A DNA stretch of 64,000 nt, taken from Mycobacterium sp. 852002-51961_SCH5331710 (GTDB taxonomy: Bacteria > Actinomycetota > Actinomycetes > Mycobacteriales > Mycobacteriaceae). A program made the position numbers and the translations under genes. The stretch covers positions 45,766 to 109,765 of the forward strand of contig NZ_LZSQ01000056.1 in assembly GCF_001665535.1 (NCBI RefSeq), read 5' to 3'. The notes under the pieces are model-generated. The model saw only the letters and a list, made by a program, of their open reading frames with translations, was not told where the DNA came from and searched no databases. Below are positions 33,356 through 40,465 of the stretch, piece by piece. How positions within the stretch are numbered: the first letter of the stretch is position 1; each line of letters opens with the position of its first letter.

Positions 33356-34848
33356 ACCTCTCGGTGGGGATCATCGGCGCAGGACCCGGGGGCCTAGCGC
33401 TCGGGATCTTTCTGCGCAAGGCCGGGTTTCGCGACTTCACGATCTTCGACCGCGAGGACGGCGTCGGCGGCACCTGGCGCATCAACACCTATCCGGGCCT
33501 GGCGTGCGATGTGAAGTCGCACCTGTACTCCTACTCGTTCGACCTCAACCCGGACTGGTCGCGGCTGTGGTCGGGCCAGAAGGAGATCCTCGAGTACTTC
33601 GAACGCTGCGCGCGGCGCTACGAACTCGCCCCGCACCTGCGGCTCAACACCGAGATCACCTCGGCGCGGTGGTCGGGCGAGGATTGGCGGCTGACGACCG
33701 CGACCGGTGAACAGTTCACTTTCGACGTGGTGGTCTCCGCCGTCGGCCTGTTCACCAGGCCCGTCATGCCCGACCTCGTGCAAGAGGAGCCGTTCACCGG
33801 CGCCGTGATGCATACGGCTCGGTGGGACCACTCCGTCGACCTGACCGGTAAGCGCGTCGCGGTGCTGGGAACGGGCTCGACTGCGGCACAGCTTGTTCCG
33901 GAGGTCGCCAAGGTGGCCGATCGGGTGTACTCGGTGCAACGCTCGCCGACGTGGATCCTGCCCAAACCCGATCGGCCCTACACCGAGCGGGAGAGGTGGA
34001 TGTTCCGGTACGTCCCCCTCGCCAAGAGGATCTACCGGACCCGGCTGTGGCTGCGCAGCGAGTCGAACATCTCGGTCATCGAGAACGGCAGCGACAAGAC
34101 GCAGGAGTTCACGGACATCGCGCTCAAGGTGCTCGAGGCGGCCGTTCCCGATGAGGAGTTGCGGCGCAGGCTGACCCCGGATCATCCGCTCGGCTGTAAG
34201 AGGCTGGTGTTCGCGACCGACTACCTGCAGACCCTGACGCAACCGCACGTCGAGGTCGTCGCGAGCCCGGCGCGATCGCTGCGAGCGAGGTCGCTGATCA
34301 CCGAGGACGGAACCGAACTCGACGTCGACGTCGTGTTGTGCGCGACGGGCTACGCCGCAGCCGACTATCTCGGCCAGATCAACGTCGTCGGCGAGGACGG
34401 GGTCTCGTTACGTGAGACCTGGAGCGACGGCGCGTACGCTTACCTGGGCATGGTGGTGCCGCGCTTTCCCAACTTCTTCATGCTGTACGGCCCCAACACC
34501 AACGTCGGGTCCAACAGCGTGATCTTCATGCTCGAGGCGCAGGCCCACTACATCGTGCGGGCGCTGAGACACCTTCGGCGCAAGGGCAAGTCGTACATTG
34601 CGGTCCGGCCTAGTGCGATGGCGGCGTTCCTGGCCAAGGTGGATCGCTGGATGGAGGGCACCGTATGGCTCACCCGGTGCAGCAACTACTTCCGCGCCGC
34701 GAACGGCCGTGTGGTCACCCAGTGGCCGCGCAGCGCCCGCGCGTTCTGGGGTATGACGCGACGGTTCAAGGCGTCCGACTACACATTCGAGCCGGCTCGG
34801 CAGCACCGGGTGGCGGAAGCAGAGACTCGGACCGCCGCGAGGCCTTGA
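33340..34848 (+). CDS. Baeyer-Villiger-type flavin monooxygenase
   Basis: The 502-residue enzyme has an FAD Rossmann motif GIIGAGPGGLALG near residue 10, the DREDGVGGTWR stretch, the type I BVMO fingerprint FTGAVMHTARWD (F-x-G-x3-H-x3-W-D) near residue 150 and an NADPH Rossmann motif VLGTGSTAAQLVPE near 175. Such enzymes convert ketones to esters or lactones with NADPH and O2. In this operon it would act on the ketone made by the dehydrogenases, and the next gene could open the product. ATG 33340 overlaps the SDR by 16 bases; a GTG at 33352 is an alternative start. Confidence 0.92.
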   Translation: MPPNVNLSVGIIGAGPGGLALGIFLRKAGFRDFTIFDREDGVGGTWRINTYPGLACDVKSHLYSYSFDLNPDWSRLWSGQKEILEYFERCARRYELAPHLRLNTEITSARWSGEDWRLTTATGEQFTFDVVVSAVGLFTRPVMPDLVQEEPFTGAVMHTARWDHSVDLTGKRVAVLGTGSTAAQLVPEVAKVADRVYSVQRSPTWILPKPDRPYTERERWMFRYVPLAKRIYRTRLWLRSESNISVIENGSDKTQEFTDIALKVLEAAVPDEELRRRLTPDHPLGCKRLVFATDYLQTLTQPHVEVVASPARSLRARSLITEDGTELDVDVVLCATGYAAADYLGQINVVGEDGVSLRETWSDGAYAYLGMVVPRFPNFFMLYGPNTNVGSNSVIFMLEAQAHYIVRALRHLRRKGKSYIAVRPSAMAAFLAKVDRWMEGTVWLTRCSNYFRAANGRVVTQWPRSARAFWGMTRRFKASDYTFEPARQHRVAEAETRTAARP

Positions 34849-34852
34849 CGTC

Positions 34853-35767
34853 GTGACCATCGTCGACCGGCTCGACCCCGCGCTGCGCCACCTGGCGGAG
34901 GCCCGGACCGATCTGTCGCCGGGGTTGCTCGGCGTCGTCCGCGACTCACTCAATCAGCGCCGCGCCGAAACCGCCAGGGCGGTCAACGACATCGTCGTGG
35001 AAATCGAAGAGCGCGTGGCTGATTCGGTTCGGGTACGCATCTACCGCGGAGCGGCCGCCCCATCGCCGGCGGTGATCTACTGCCACGCCGGGGCGTTCGT
35101 GCTGGGCAACCTCGACACCGACCATCTGCAGTGCGTCGAGCTGGCCCGGCGCGGGGGTTGCACGGTGCTATCGGTCGATTACCGGCTGGCGCCCGAGCAC
35201 CCGTTCCCGGCCGCGCTGGATGACGCGCTGGCGGTGCTGAACTGGGCCGCCGAATGTGCGACGGAACTCGGGCTCGACGCGACCAGGCTCGCGGTTGCGG
35301 GGAGCAGCGCCGGTGGTGCGCTGGCGGCGGGGCTCGCGCAACGGTCGGCGGCGTCGGCGGCGCCGGCGGTGGTGTTCCAGCTGCTGCACCAGCCGGTGCT
35401 CGACGACCGATCCACCGAATCCAAGAGAGAGTTCGTCACGACGCCCGGCTTCGACGGGCCCGCGACCGAGGTGATGTGGCGGCACTACCTGGGGGACGCA
35501 TCCGCCGACGTCGCCGCGGTCCCCGGTCGGGCCGCTGACTTGGCAGGTGTGGCAAGCGCGTTCATCAGCTGCTCGGAACTCGACCCGCTGCGTGATGAGG
35601 CGGTGGAGTACGCGCAGCGGCTGATGCACGCCGGTGTCGCGACCGAACTGCACGTGTTTCCCGGCACGTGTCACGGGTTCGACTCGATGGTTCCGGAGTG
35701 GGAGACCAGCGTCCGGTTGTTCGAACTGCAGGGCGCGGCGTTGCGTCGGGCGCTGCACGGTCCGTGA
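34853..35767 (+). CDS. Alpha/beta hydrolase (hormone-sensitive lipase family)
   Basis: The 304-residue hydrolase has the nucleophile elbow AVAGSSAGGALAAG near residue 150, the acid in ISCSELDPLRDE near 245 and His in PGTCHGFDSM near 275. The oxyanion segment reads CHAGAFVLGN in place of the HGGG pattern of this family, an unusual change. RLAPEHPFPAALDD is the typical HSL-family strand-helix. It probably cleaves the ester or lactone produced by the BVMO, whose stop is 4 bases upstream. The start is a GTG (34853). It is the last gene of the operon, and a hairpin lies beyond it. Confidence 0.9.
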   Translation: MTIVDRLDPALRHLAEARTDLSPGLLGVVRDSLNQRRAETARAVNDIVVEIEERVADSVRVRIYRGAAAPSPAVIYCHAGAFVLGNLDTDHLQCVELARRGGCTVLSVDYRLAPEHPFPAALDDALAVLNWAAECATELGLDATRLAVAGSSAGGALAAGLAQRSAASAAPAVVFQLLHQPVLDDRSTESKREFVTTPGFDGPATEVMWRHYLGDASADVAAVPGRAADLAGVASAFISCSELDPLRDEAVEYAQRLMHAGVATELHVFPGTCHGFDSMVPEWETSVRLFELQGAALRRALHGP

Positions 35768-35820
35768 CGCGTGCGCACGCTCGCCGGCCGCGACGGTGCG
35801 CAAAGTGCCGAGATGTGGCG

Positions 35821-35841
35821 GCGTGTCGTGTACAGACACGC
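35821..35841. terminator. Hairpin and repeated GCACGCTCGC motif between convergent genes
   Basis: GCGTGTC (35821-35827) pairs with GACACGC (35835-35841) around a 7-base loop. GCACGCTCGC occurs twice, at 35775-35784 and 35840-35849. The block fills the gap between the hydrolase stop (35767) and the convergent SRPBCC stop (35856) and probably ends both transcripts. Confidence 0.55.
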
Positions 35842-35855
35842 ACGCTCGCGGAGTG

Positions 35856-36329
35856 TTAAGCCTTGGCGAGTTCGCGGGCGATCGCGGCGTGGTAATCGTC
35901 GATGTGCGCCGGGTTGACCGCACGGAAGAACCCGTCCGGCAACGGGGCGTGCTTGTAGGCCTCGACGGTCATCGTCCGGGTGAACAGCGTGATGTCCTCG
36001 CCGGGGCGGGTGAAGTGGTACTCCACGGTGATTCGGCCCTCCATGCCGCCATTGCCGTCGCGGTCGTGGCCGAGGCGGCCGATCGAGGTGAACACCCAGA
36101 TGGTCGGGCGCGCGGCGACGGCCAGGTGCCAGGTGAAGATGCGGTCGCCGTCGGGACCGGTCTCGGTCCAGGTGTCTCCGACCTTCAGCGGCAGATGGTC
36201 GGGTAGGCCCCCGATGTGGGCACTCGTGGGGTAGGTCTTGGGCCAGTTCGCCGGGTTCGTCACGAAGTCGTAGATCGTCTCCGCTCCGACGGCGAACGCG
36301 GTTTGCGAACTGGTCGTGACGATGCCCAA
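35856..36329 (-). CDS. SRPBCC-domain protein
   Basis: The 157-residue protein has the START/Bet v1-like pattern: an initial strand VTTSSQTAFAVGAETIYDFV, NPANWPKTYPTS near residue 28, and a long C-terminal helix after GFFRAVNPAHIDDYHAAIAR. Such proteins bind hydrophobic ligands in a deep cavity; some are aromatase or cyclase-like, others are carriers. The ATG has GGAAGG about 8 bases upstream, so unlike most regulon members it has a leader of about 30 bases after element E. It is divergent from the acyl-CoA dehydrogenase. Confidence 0.82.
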   Translation of the reverse strand: MGIVTTSSQTAFAVGAETIYDFVTNPANWPKTYPTSAHIGGLPDHLPLKVGDTWTETGPDGDRIFTWHLAVAARPTIWVFTSIGRLGHDRDGNGGMEGRITVEYHFTRPGEDITLFTRTMTVEAYKHAPLPDGFFRAVNPAHIDDYHAAIARELAKA

Positions 36330-36359
36330 TGTGCTGCCTTCCGTGGAGGAACGGGTTCA

Positions 36360-36391
36360 GACTTTACAACTAACCGGAGAAGTGTCACGGT
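36360..36391. promoter_or_regulatory. Regulon element E, between SRPBCC and acyl-CoA dehydrogenase
   Basis: GACTTTACA at 36360-36368, 14 bases, TGTCACGGT at 36383-36391. The acyl-CoA dehydrogenase GTG (36398) lies exactly 6 bases after the element, predicting a leaderless mRNA. On the minus side the SRPBCC gene has a longer leader with its own ribosome site. Confidence 0.75.
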
Positions 36392-36397
36392 GTCCAG

Positions 36398-37567
36398 GTG
36401 GACTTCTCCCGCGTGCAGTTGAGCGAGGACGACCGGGCGTTCCAGGACGAGGTTCGTGACGTCCTGCGGTCCGTCGTGACCGACGAGGTCATCGAACGGG
36501 ACCGCCGAACCGGTGAGAACTTCGACGAGGGCGTCCATCTCGCGCTCGCGGAGCGAGGCTACCTCGCGGCGGAATTCAACTCCGAGGCCGACGGCGGCTT
36601 CAGCGCCATTCGCCGCCGCATCTGGGAGCTGGAGATCGGCCGCTCCCACGCACCCTGGTTCCACTGGCCCACCACGATGATGGTGGCGCGCTGCCTGGAG
36701 CAGTTCGCCACGCCGGAGTTGAAGCAGGACGTGCTGCCGAACGTGCTGTCGGGGCACTACCGGCTGTGCCTGGGCTACACCGAACCCGAGGGCGGCTCGG
36801 ACGTCGCGACGTGCAAGACCCGCGCGGTGCGGGAGGCGGACGGGTCGAGCTGGATCATCAACGGCTCCAAGATGTTCACGTCGAACGCCCACAACGCGCA
36901 GTACGTCTTCCTGATCACCAACACGGATCCCGAGGCGCCGAAACACAAGAACCTCACGATGTTCCTGGTGCCGCTGTCGTCTCCGGGCATCGAGATCCAG
37001 CCGATCCGCACCGTCGACGGTGACCGGACCAACATCACCTTCTACAGCGACGTCCGCGTCGACGACAAGTTCCGTGTGGGCCCAGTGAACGGCGGCTGGT
37101 CGGTGCTGCGCGAGGCGCTCAACGCCGAACACGGCACCATCGAACGCGACGCGCAGGGCCTGCAGAAGCTGGCGACGATGAGCGAGCACCTGACACTGCT
37201 CGCCGAGTCGGTCGACCATATTGCCGCAGTGGTGAGCGACGAGGATTCGGCGCGGTACCGGCTCGGTCGCGCTGTCGCGCGGATCGAGGCGGCCCTGAGC
37301 ACGCCGGACATGTTCGGTCGGGTGGCGAACGCGCAGACGATGCGCGACGTCGCACCGGACCTGATGGACCTGTTGGGCACGGCGGGCAGCCTGCCGGTCG
37401 GGGCGGAGGGTGTCACGGGCGGCGGGGGAGTCGAGTACGCCTTCCGCTTGGCCGGGCCGGCCGGCATCTACGGCGGCACGCTGGAAGTGTTCCGCAACAT
37501 GATCGCCCAGCACGCGCTGGGACTCGGGCGCCCGAGCTACTCGCCCCCGGCGAAGCGGCCCGCCTAG
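36398..37567 (+). CDS. Acyl-CoA dehydrogenase
   Basis: The 389-residue flavoenzyme carries LGYTEPEGGSDVATCKTRA near residue 125-143 (FAD and substrate contact), TSNAHNAQYVFLIT near 165 and the C-terminal PAGIYGGTLEVFRNMIAQH near 358-376, whose Glu in YGGTLE is near the usual catalytic position. It introduces a double bond into an acyl-CoA. The sequence is of the divergent mycobacterial type seen in lipid and steroid side-chain loci, some of which work as heteromeric pairs, but no partner gene is adjacent. GTG start (DFSRVQLSEDD) 6 bases after element E. Confidence 0.92.
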   Translation: MDFSRVQLSEDDRAFQDEVRDVLRSVVTDEVIERDRRTGENFDEGVHLALAERGYLAAEFNSEADGGFSAIRRRIWELEIGRSHAPWFHWPTTMMVARCLEQFATPELKQDVLPNVLSGHYRLCLGYTEPEGGSDVATCKTRAVREADGSSWIINGSKMFTSNAHNAQYVFLITNTDPEAPKHKNLTMFLVPLSSPGIEIQPIRTVDGDRTNITFYSDVRVDDKFRVGPVNGGWSVLREALNAEHGTIERDAQGLQKLATMSEHLTLLAESVDHIAAVVSDEDSARYRLGRAVARIEAALSTPDMFGRVANAQTMRDVAPDLMDLLGTAGSLPVGAEGVTGGGGVEYAFRLAGPAGIYGGTLEVFRNMIAQHALGLGRPSYSPPAKRPA

Positions 37568-37581
37568 AGTCGCGAACGCTC

Positions 37582-37636
37582 GATTTTGCGTTGAGGGTCG
37601 TGAAATAGCGGATCGAACGACCCTCCGTGCAAAATC
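37582..37636. terminator. Bidirectional hairpin terminator after acyl-CoA dehydrogenase
   Basis: GATTTTGC (37582-37589) pairs with GCAAAATC (37629-37636), and AGGGTCGT (37594-37601) pairs with ACGACCCT (37617-37624), with a 4-base internal mismatch on each side. The stem fills the gap between convergent stops at 37567 and 37648. Confidence 0.75.
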
Positions 37637-37647
37637 CAGTCGCCTCC

Positions 37648-38595
37648 CTAGAGTTTCGCGATCACCTCGGCGGCCAGCAGATCCAGCGTCCGGTCGGACG
37701 CCCGGTCGTGTGTGAACAGCACGATCTGGCCGAAGCCGAGCTCCCGCAGTTCGTGGAGACGGTCGACGATCGTCGGCGGTGTCCCGATCAGGCCCGCCTC
37801 CTCGAGGCCGAACGCCGGTGCCCCAAAGCGTTTCTCGGCCAGACCGCGCACCTCCGGCACCGATGCGTCATCGGGCGCGAGCGCCATCACGGCCTCCACC
37901 GACAACACGATGGTCGACGGATCCCGGCCGACGTCCTCGCATATGGTCTGCAGCACCGACACCTTGTGCTGCAGTTCGCCCAGCGCGTACGTCGGCACGT
38001 TCCACACGTCCGCATACCGGGCCACCAGCGGCAGCGTGTACTTCTCGCCGATGCCGCCGACCACGATCGGCGGCCTCGGCCGCTGGACCGGACCGGGCTT
38101 CACCGCAAAGTCGGTGATGGTGAAGTGCTTGCCGCTGAAGTCGATTCGTTCGTCGGCGAAGGCCTGCGCCAGGATCTCCAGCGTCTCGCCGAGGCGCTCG
38201 GAACGCTCACGAAACGATCCCCACGGCAGCCCGGTGCGGATGTGCTCGTCTTCGATCGAACCGCTGCCCAGACCGAGCTGCAAGCGGCCGGCGGAGATCT
38301 GGTCGAGCGTCGTCGCCATCTTGGCCAGCACCGCGGGATGGCGAAACTGGTTGCACAGCACCATATGTCCGATCCGGATACGTTCGGTGTTGCTCAGCAG
38401 TGCGGTGGCCAGCGTCCACGCCTCCAGTGACGGATAGTCCGGCACGCCGGGCCCGTAGAGGTGGTCGTAGAGCCACAACGAGTCGATGCCGAGCGCCTCG
38501 CAGCGCCGGGTGCGATCCAGCATCTGTTCGTAGGTGAAGCCCATCTGGGGCAGGTAGACGCCGATCTCGGGCCTCGCCACGTCAGTAGTGCCCAT
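37648..38595 (-). CDS. LLM-class F420-dependent oxidoreductase
   Basis: The 315-residue luciferase-like protein shows IGVYLPQMGFTYEQML near the start, LGIDSLWLYDHLYGPG near 38, RIRIGHMVLCNQFRHPAVLA near 75 and SAGRLQLGLGSGSIEDEH near 102. These strand ends bind F420 or FMN. The ATG has a GGGGAGGG ribosome site. It faces away from a second LLM gene (38689), with a palindrome between them. It may act on a late intermediate of the same region, but it carries no copy of the 32-bp element, so co-regulation is not supported. Confidence 0.88.
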   Translation of the reverse strand: MGTTDVARPEIGVYLPQMGFTYEQMLDRTRRCEALGIDSLWLYDHLYGPGVPDYPSLEAWTLATALLSNTERIRIGHMVLCNQFRHPAVLAKMATTLDQISAGRLQLGLGSGSIEDEHIRTGLPWGSFRERSERLGETLEILAQAFADERIDFSGKHFTITDFAVKPGPVQRPRPPIVVGGIGEKYTLPLVARYADVWNVPTYALGELQHKVSVLQTICEDVGRDPSTIVLSVEAVMALAPDDASVPEVRGLAEKRFGAPAFGLEEAGLIGTPPTIVDRLHELRELGFGQIVLFTHDRASDRTLDLLAAEVIAKL

Positions 38596-38648
38596 CGCCC
38601 TCCCCTCACCTTGAAGCTGTACTTTCCGCGGTTCGCATGGTAACGACA

Positions 38649-38665
38649 TTCTCGGAAAACGAGAA
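38649..38665. promoter_or_regulatory. TTCTCG-N5-CGAGAA palindrome between divergent LLM genes
   Basis: TTCTCG (38649-38654) and CGAGAA (38660-38665) form an inverted repeat, flanked by ACA on the left and GAATGT on the right. It sits in the 93-base gap between starts at 38595 and 38689 and is a plausible operator for both. The regulator is not identified. Confidence 0.45.
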
Positions 38666-38688
38666 GAATGTTCTAGACGGGACACGAT

Positions 38689-39603
38689 ATGCGGTTCACC
38701 TTCACCCACCCGATGCACACCCACCCGTATAACCCGGAGCTCGTCACCGGCAAGGGGATCGCGACGGTCGCGGCCGCCGCGGAGGCCGCGGGTTTCGACG
38801 GGTTCGGATTCACCGACCACCCGGCGCCGACACAGCGCTGGCTCCAGGCCGGTGGTCACGACGCGGTGGACCCGTTCGTTGCGATGGGTTACGCCGCCGC
38901 GGTCACCACCCGCCTGCGGCTGATCCCCAACATCGTCGTGCTGCCGTATCGCAATCCGTTCGTCGTCGCCAAATCCGGTGCCACCCTGGACCTGTTGTCC
39001 GGCGGGCGGTTCACGCTCGGCGTCGGCGTCGGCTATCTGAAGCGGGAATTCACCGCGCTCGGCGTGGATTTCGAGGAGCGGGCCGCGCTGTTCGAAGAGG
39101 CGCTGGAGGTCATTCGTGGCATTTGGACCACCGACGACTTCTCCTACGAGGGGCGACATTTCACCGCCAGCGGCATCACCGCACACCCCCGGCCGGTCAG
39201 CGATCCGTATCCACCCATCTGGATCGGCGGCAACACCACCGCCGCCCGCAAGCGCGTCGTCGCCCACGGTGACGGATGGTGCCCGTTCCCCGCGCAGGGC
39301 GTGCTGGCCCAGACCGCGCGTACGGCGCCCATGGATGTCGAGGCCCTCGCATCGGGTATCGAGGATCTGCGGCGCCGGTTCGACGAAGCCGGCCGCGACT
39401 GGTCGCTCATCGACATCACCTTCACCAACCCCGACGGCGGCACTCCCGGCGGCGACTTCAACCCCGATGAATACCTCTCCGGATTGGAGAAGCTGGCCAA
39501 GCTCGGGGTGACGTGGGTTCAGGTCGGTCTGCCCGGCGACAGCCTCGCGCACGTGCTCGAAGCCATCCAGCGGTTCGGCGAGTCGGTGATCGCCAAGTCC
39601 TGA
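38689..39603 (+). CDS. LLM-class F420-dependent oxidoreductase
   Basis: The 304-residue protein has TFTHPMHTHPYNPELVTGKG at its start, GFDGFGFTDHPAPTQRW near 35, RLRLIPNIVVLPYRNPFVVA near 74 and LSGGRFTLGVGVGYLKREF near 100, the family's barrel landmarks. Like other TIGR03619-type enzymes it probably uses F420H2. Its sequence is only distantly like the divergent neighbour at 37648. No ribosome site is obvious within 10 bases of the ATG. The stop is followed by a convergent hairpin. Confidence 0.88.
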   Translation: MRFTFTHPMHTHPYNPELVTGKGIATVAAAAEAAGFDGFGFTDHPAPTQRWLQAGGHDAVDPFVAMGYAAAVTTRLRLIPNIVVLPYRNPFVVAKSGATLDLLSGGRFTLGVGVGYLKREFTALGVDFEERAALFEEALEVIRGIWTTDDFSYEGRHFTASGITAHPRPVSDPYPPIWIGGNTTAARKRVVAHGDGWCPFPAQGVLAQTARTAPMDVEALASGIEDLRRRFDEAGRDWSLIDITFTNPDGGTPGGDFNPDEYLSGLEKLAKLGVTWVQVGLPGDSLAHVLEAIQRFGESVIAKS

Positions 39604-39604
39604 C

Positions 39605-39665
39605 GCCGAGACTGAACTTGTGCGCGATATCGGAGGCGAAACTCGCGCAGAGGCTCAGATTCGGC
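39605..39665. terminator. Bidirectional hairpin terminator, LLM gene / DUF427 gene
   Basis: The 23-base arms at 39605-39627 and 39643-39665 pair at 18 positions, beginning GCCGA and ending TGCGCGA on the left arm. They fill the gap between the convergent stops at 39603 and 39671. Confidence 0.65.
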
Positions 39666-39670
39666 GGTGA

Positions 39671-40348
39671 TCAGGTGCCGGGCAGTTCGGCCGACACCTC
39701 GGCGCGCTCGGGGTCGAAGCTGAAAAAGCCCGCGATCGGCAGCGTCTCGGGCGGCGGGTCCGGATAGCTCCACGCGACGTCCTCGACCACGGTGTCGCCG
39801 ACGACGGCCGACCAATACGACGCGTAGCCCTTGTAGTTGCAGTAGCTGGTGGTCGACGACGGCCGCAGCAGGTCGGTTCGCACGTGCGCCGGGTCGACGT
39901 AGAGGCGAGGCTCCAGCGACGTCTCGAAGACGATCACGGTCTCGGCCGTGTCGACCAGCGCTTCGCCCGCCACCGTCACGCGCAGCGCGCGATGCGTCGG
40001 CCGACAGTCGACGCGGTGATACGGGTTGGGCGGATAGTGCACGAGGGTGCGGCCTTCCTCCAGCCAAGTGTCGACGGCGTCCCACCGCACGCGGACGTAG
40101 CCGGGCGCCTCGACGACGGGCTCGCGCGGAAGGTCGCCGACCTCGTCGATGGGAAAGGCGTAGCTGAGCGGGTGGCCGCGACGGTGCACCATCAACGCGC
40201 GCTCGGTGTCCAGCACCGTGTTTCCGTTGCGCAGTGCCTGCACCCGGCGCGGATGCGGTTCGACGAACACCACGTCGTCGGGCAGTGGTGGCGTGAACCA
40301 GCCGGCCGGATCGTTGCCCAGCGGTCCGCGGGCGGCGACGAGACTCAT
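39671..40348 (-). CDS. DUF427 family protein
   Basis: The 225-residue protein contains two copies of the DUF427 fold: one around RRVQALRNGNTVLDTERALM (residues 33-52) and one around HRALRVTVAGEALVDTAETV (near 128-147), the second followed by RPSSTTSYCNYKGYASYWSA, the characteristic Thr/Cys-Tyr-Lys-Gly motif. The function of DUF427 is not established. The ATG at 40348 lies 7 bases from a degenerate copy of the regulon element (H), so the gene may be a peripheral member. It is divergent from the WS/DGAT gene. Confidence 0.85.
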   Translation of the reverse strand: MSLVAARGPLGNDPAGWFTPPLPDDVVFVEPHPRRVQALRNGNTVLDTERALMVHRRGHPLSYAFPIDEVGDLPREPVVEAPGYVRVRWDAVDTWLEEGRTLVHYPPNPYHRVDCRPTHRALRVTVAGEALVDTAETVIVFETSLEPRLYVDPAHVRTDLLRPSSTTSYCNYKGYASYWSAVVGDTVVEDVAWSYPDPPPETLPIAGFFSFDPERAEVSAELPGT

Positions 40349-40355
40349 GCCGGTC

Positions 40356-40387
40356 AGCCTTACAAATTTCGGGCTCATCGTCACCTC
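40356..40387 (-). promoter_or_regulatory. Degenerate regulon element H, upstream of DUF427 gene
   Basis: AGCCTTACA at 40356-40364 and CGTCACCTC at 40379-40387 keep the exact 14-base spacer. The left half matches 8 of 9 positions of the best copy, the right half only 5 of 9. The DUF427 ATG follows 7 bases after the outer hexamer AAGGCT. Confidence 0.45.
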
Positions 40388-40465
40388 CCCAGCGAACGTG
40401 CTTGAGGAGGAGCACGATTGGGAAACCGGTAGGCGTTGCCTGGGCGAGGCGGGATGCGGGGAGGA

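Noticed and set aside
38660..38680. KstR-like half-site near the LLM palindrome
   Set aside because: Only one half (TAGAAC on the reverse strand) fits; the second half of the KstR pattern is missing.
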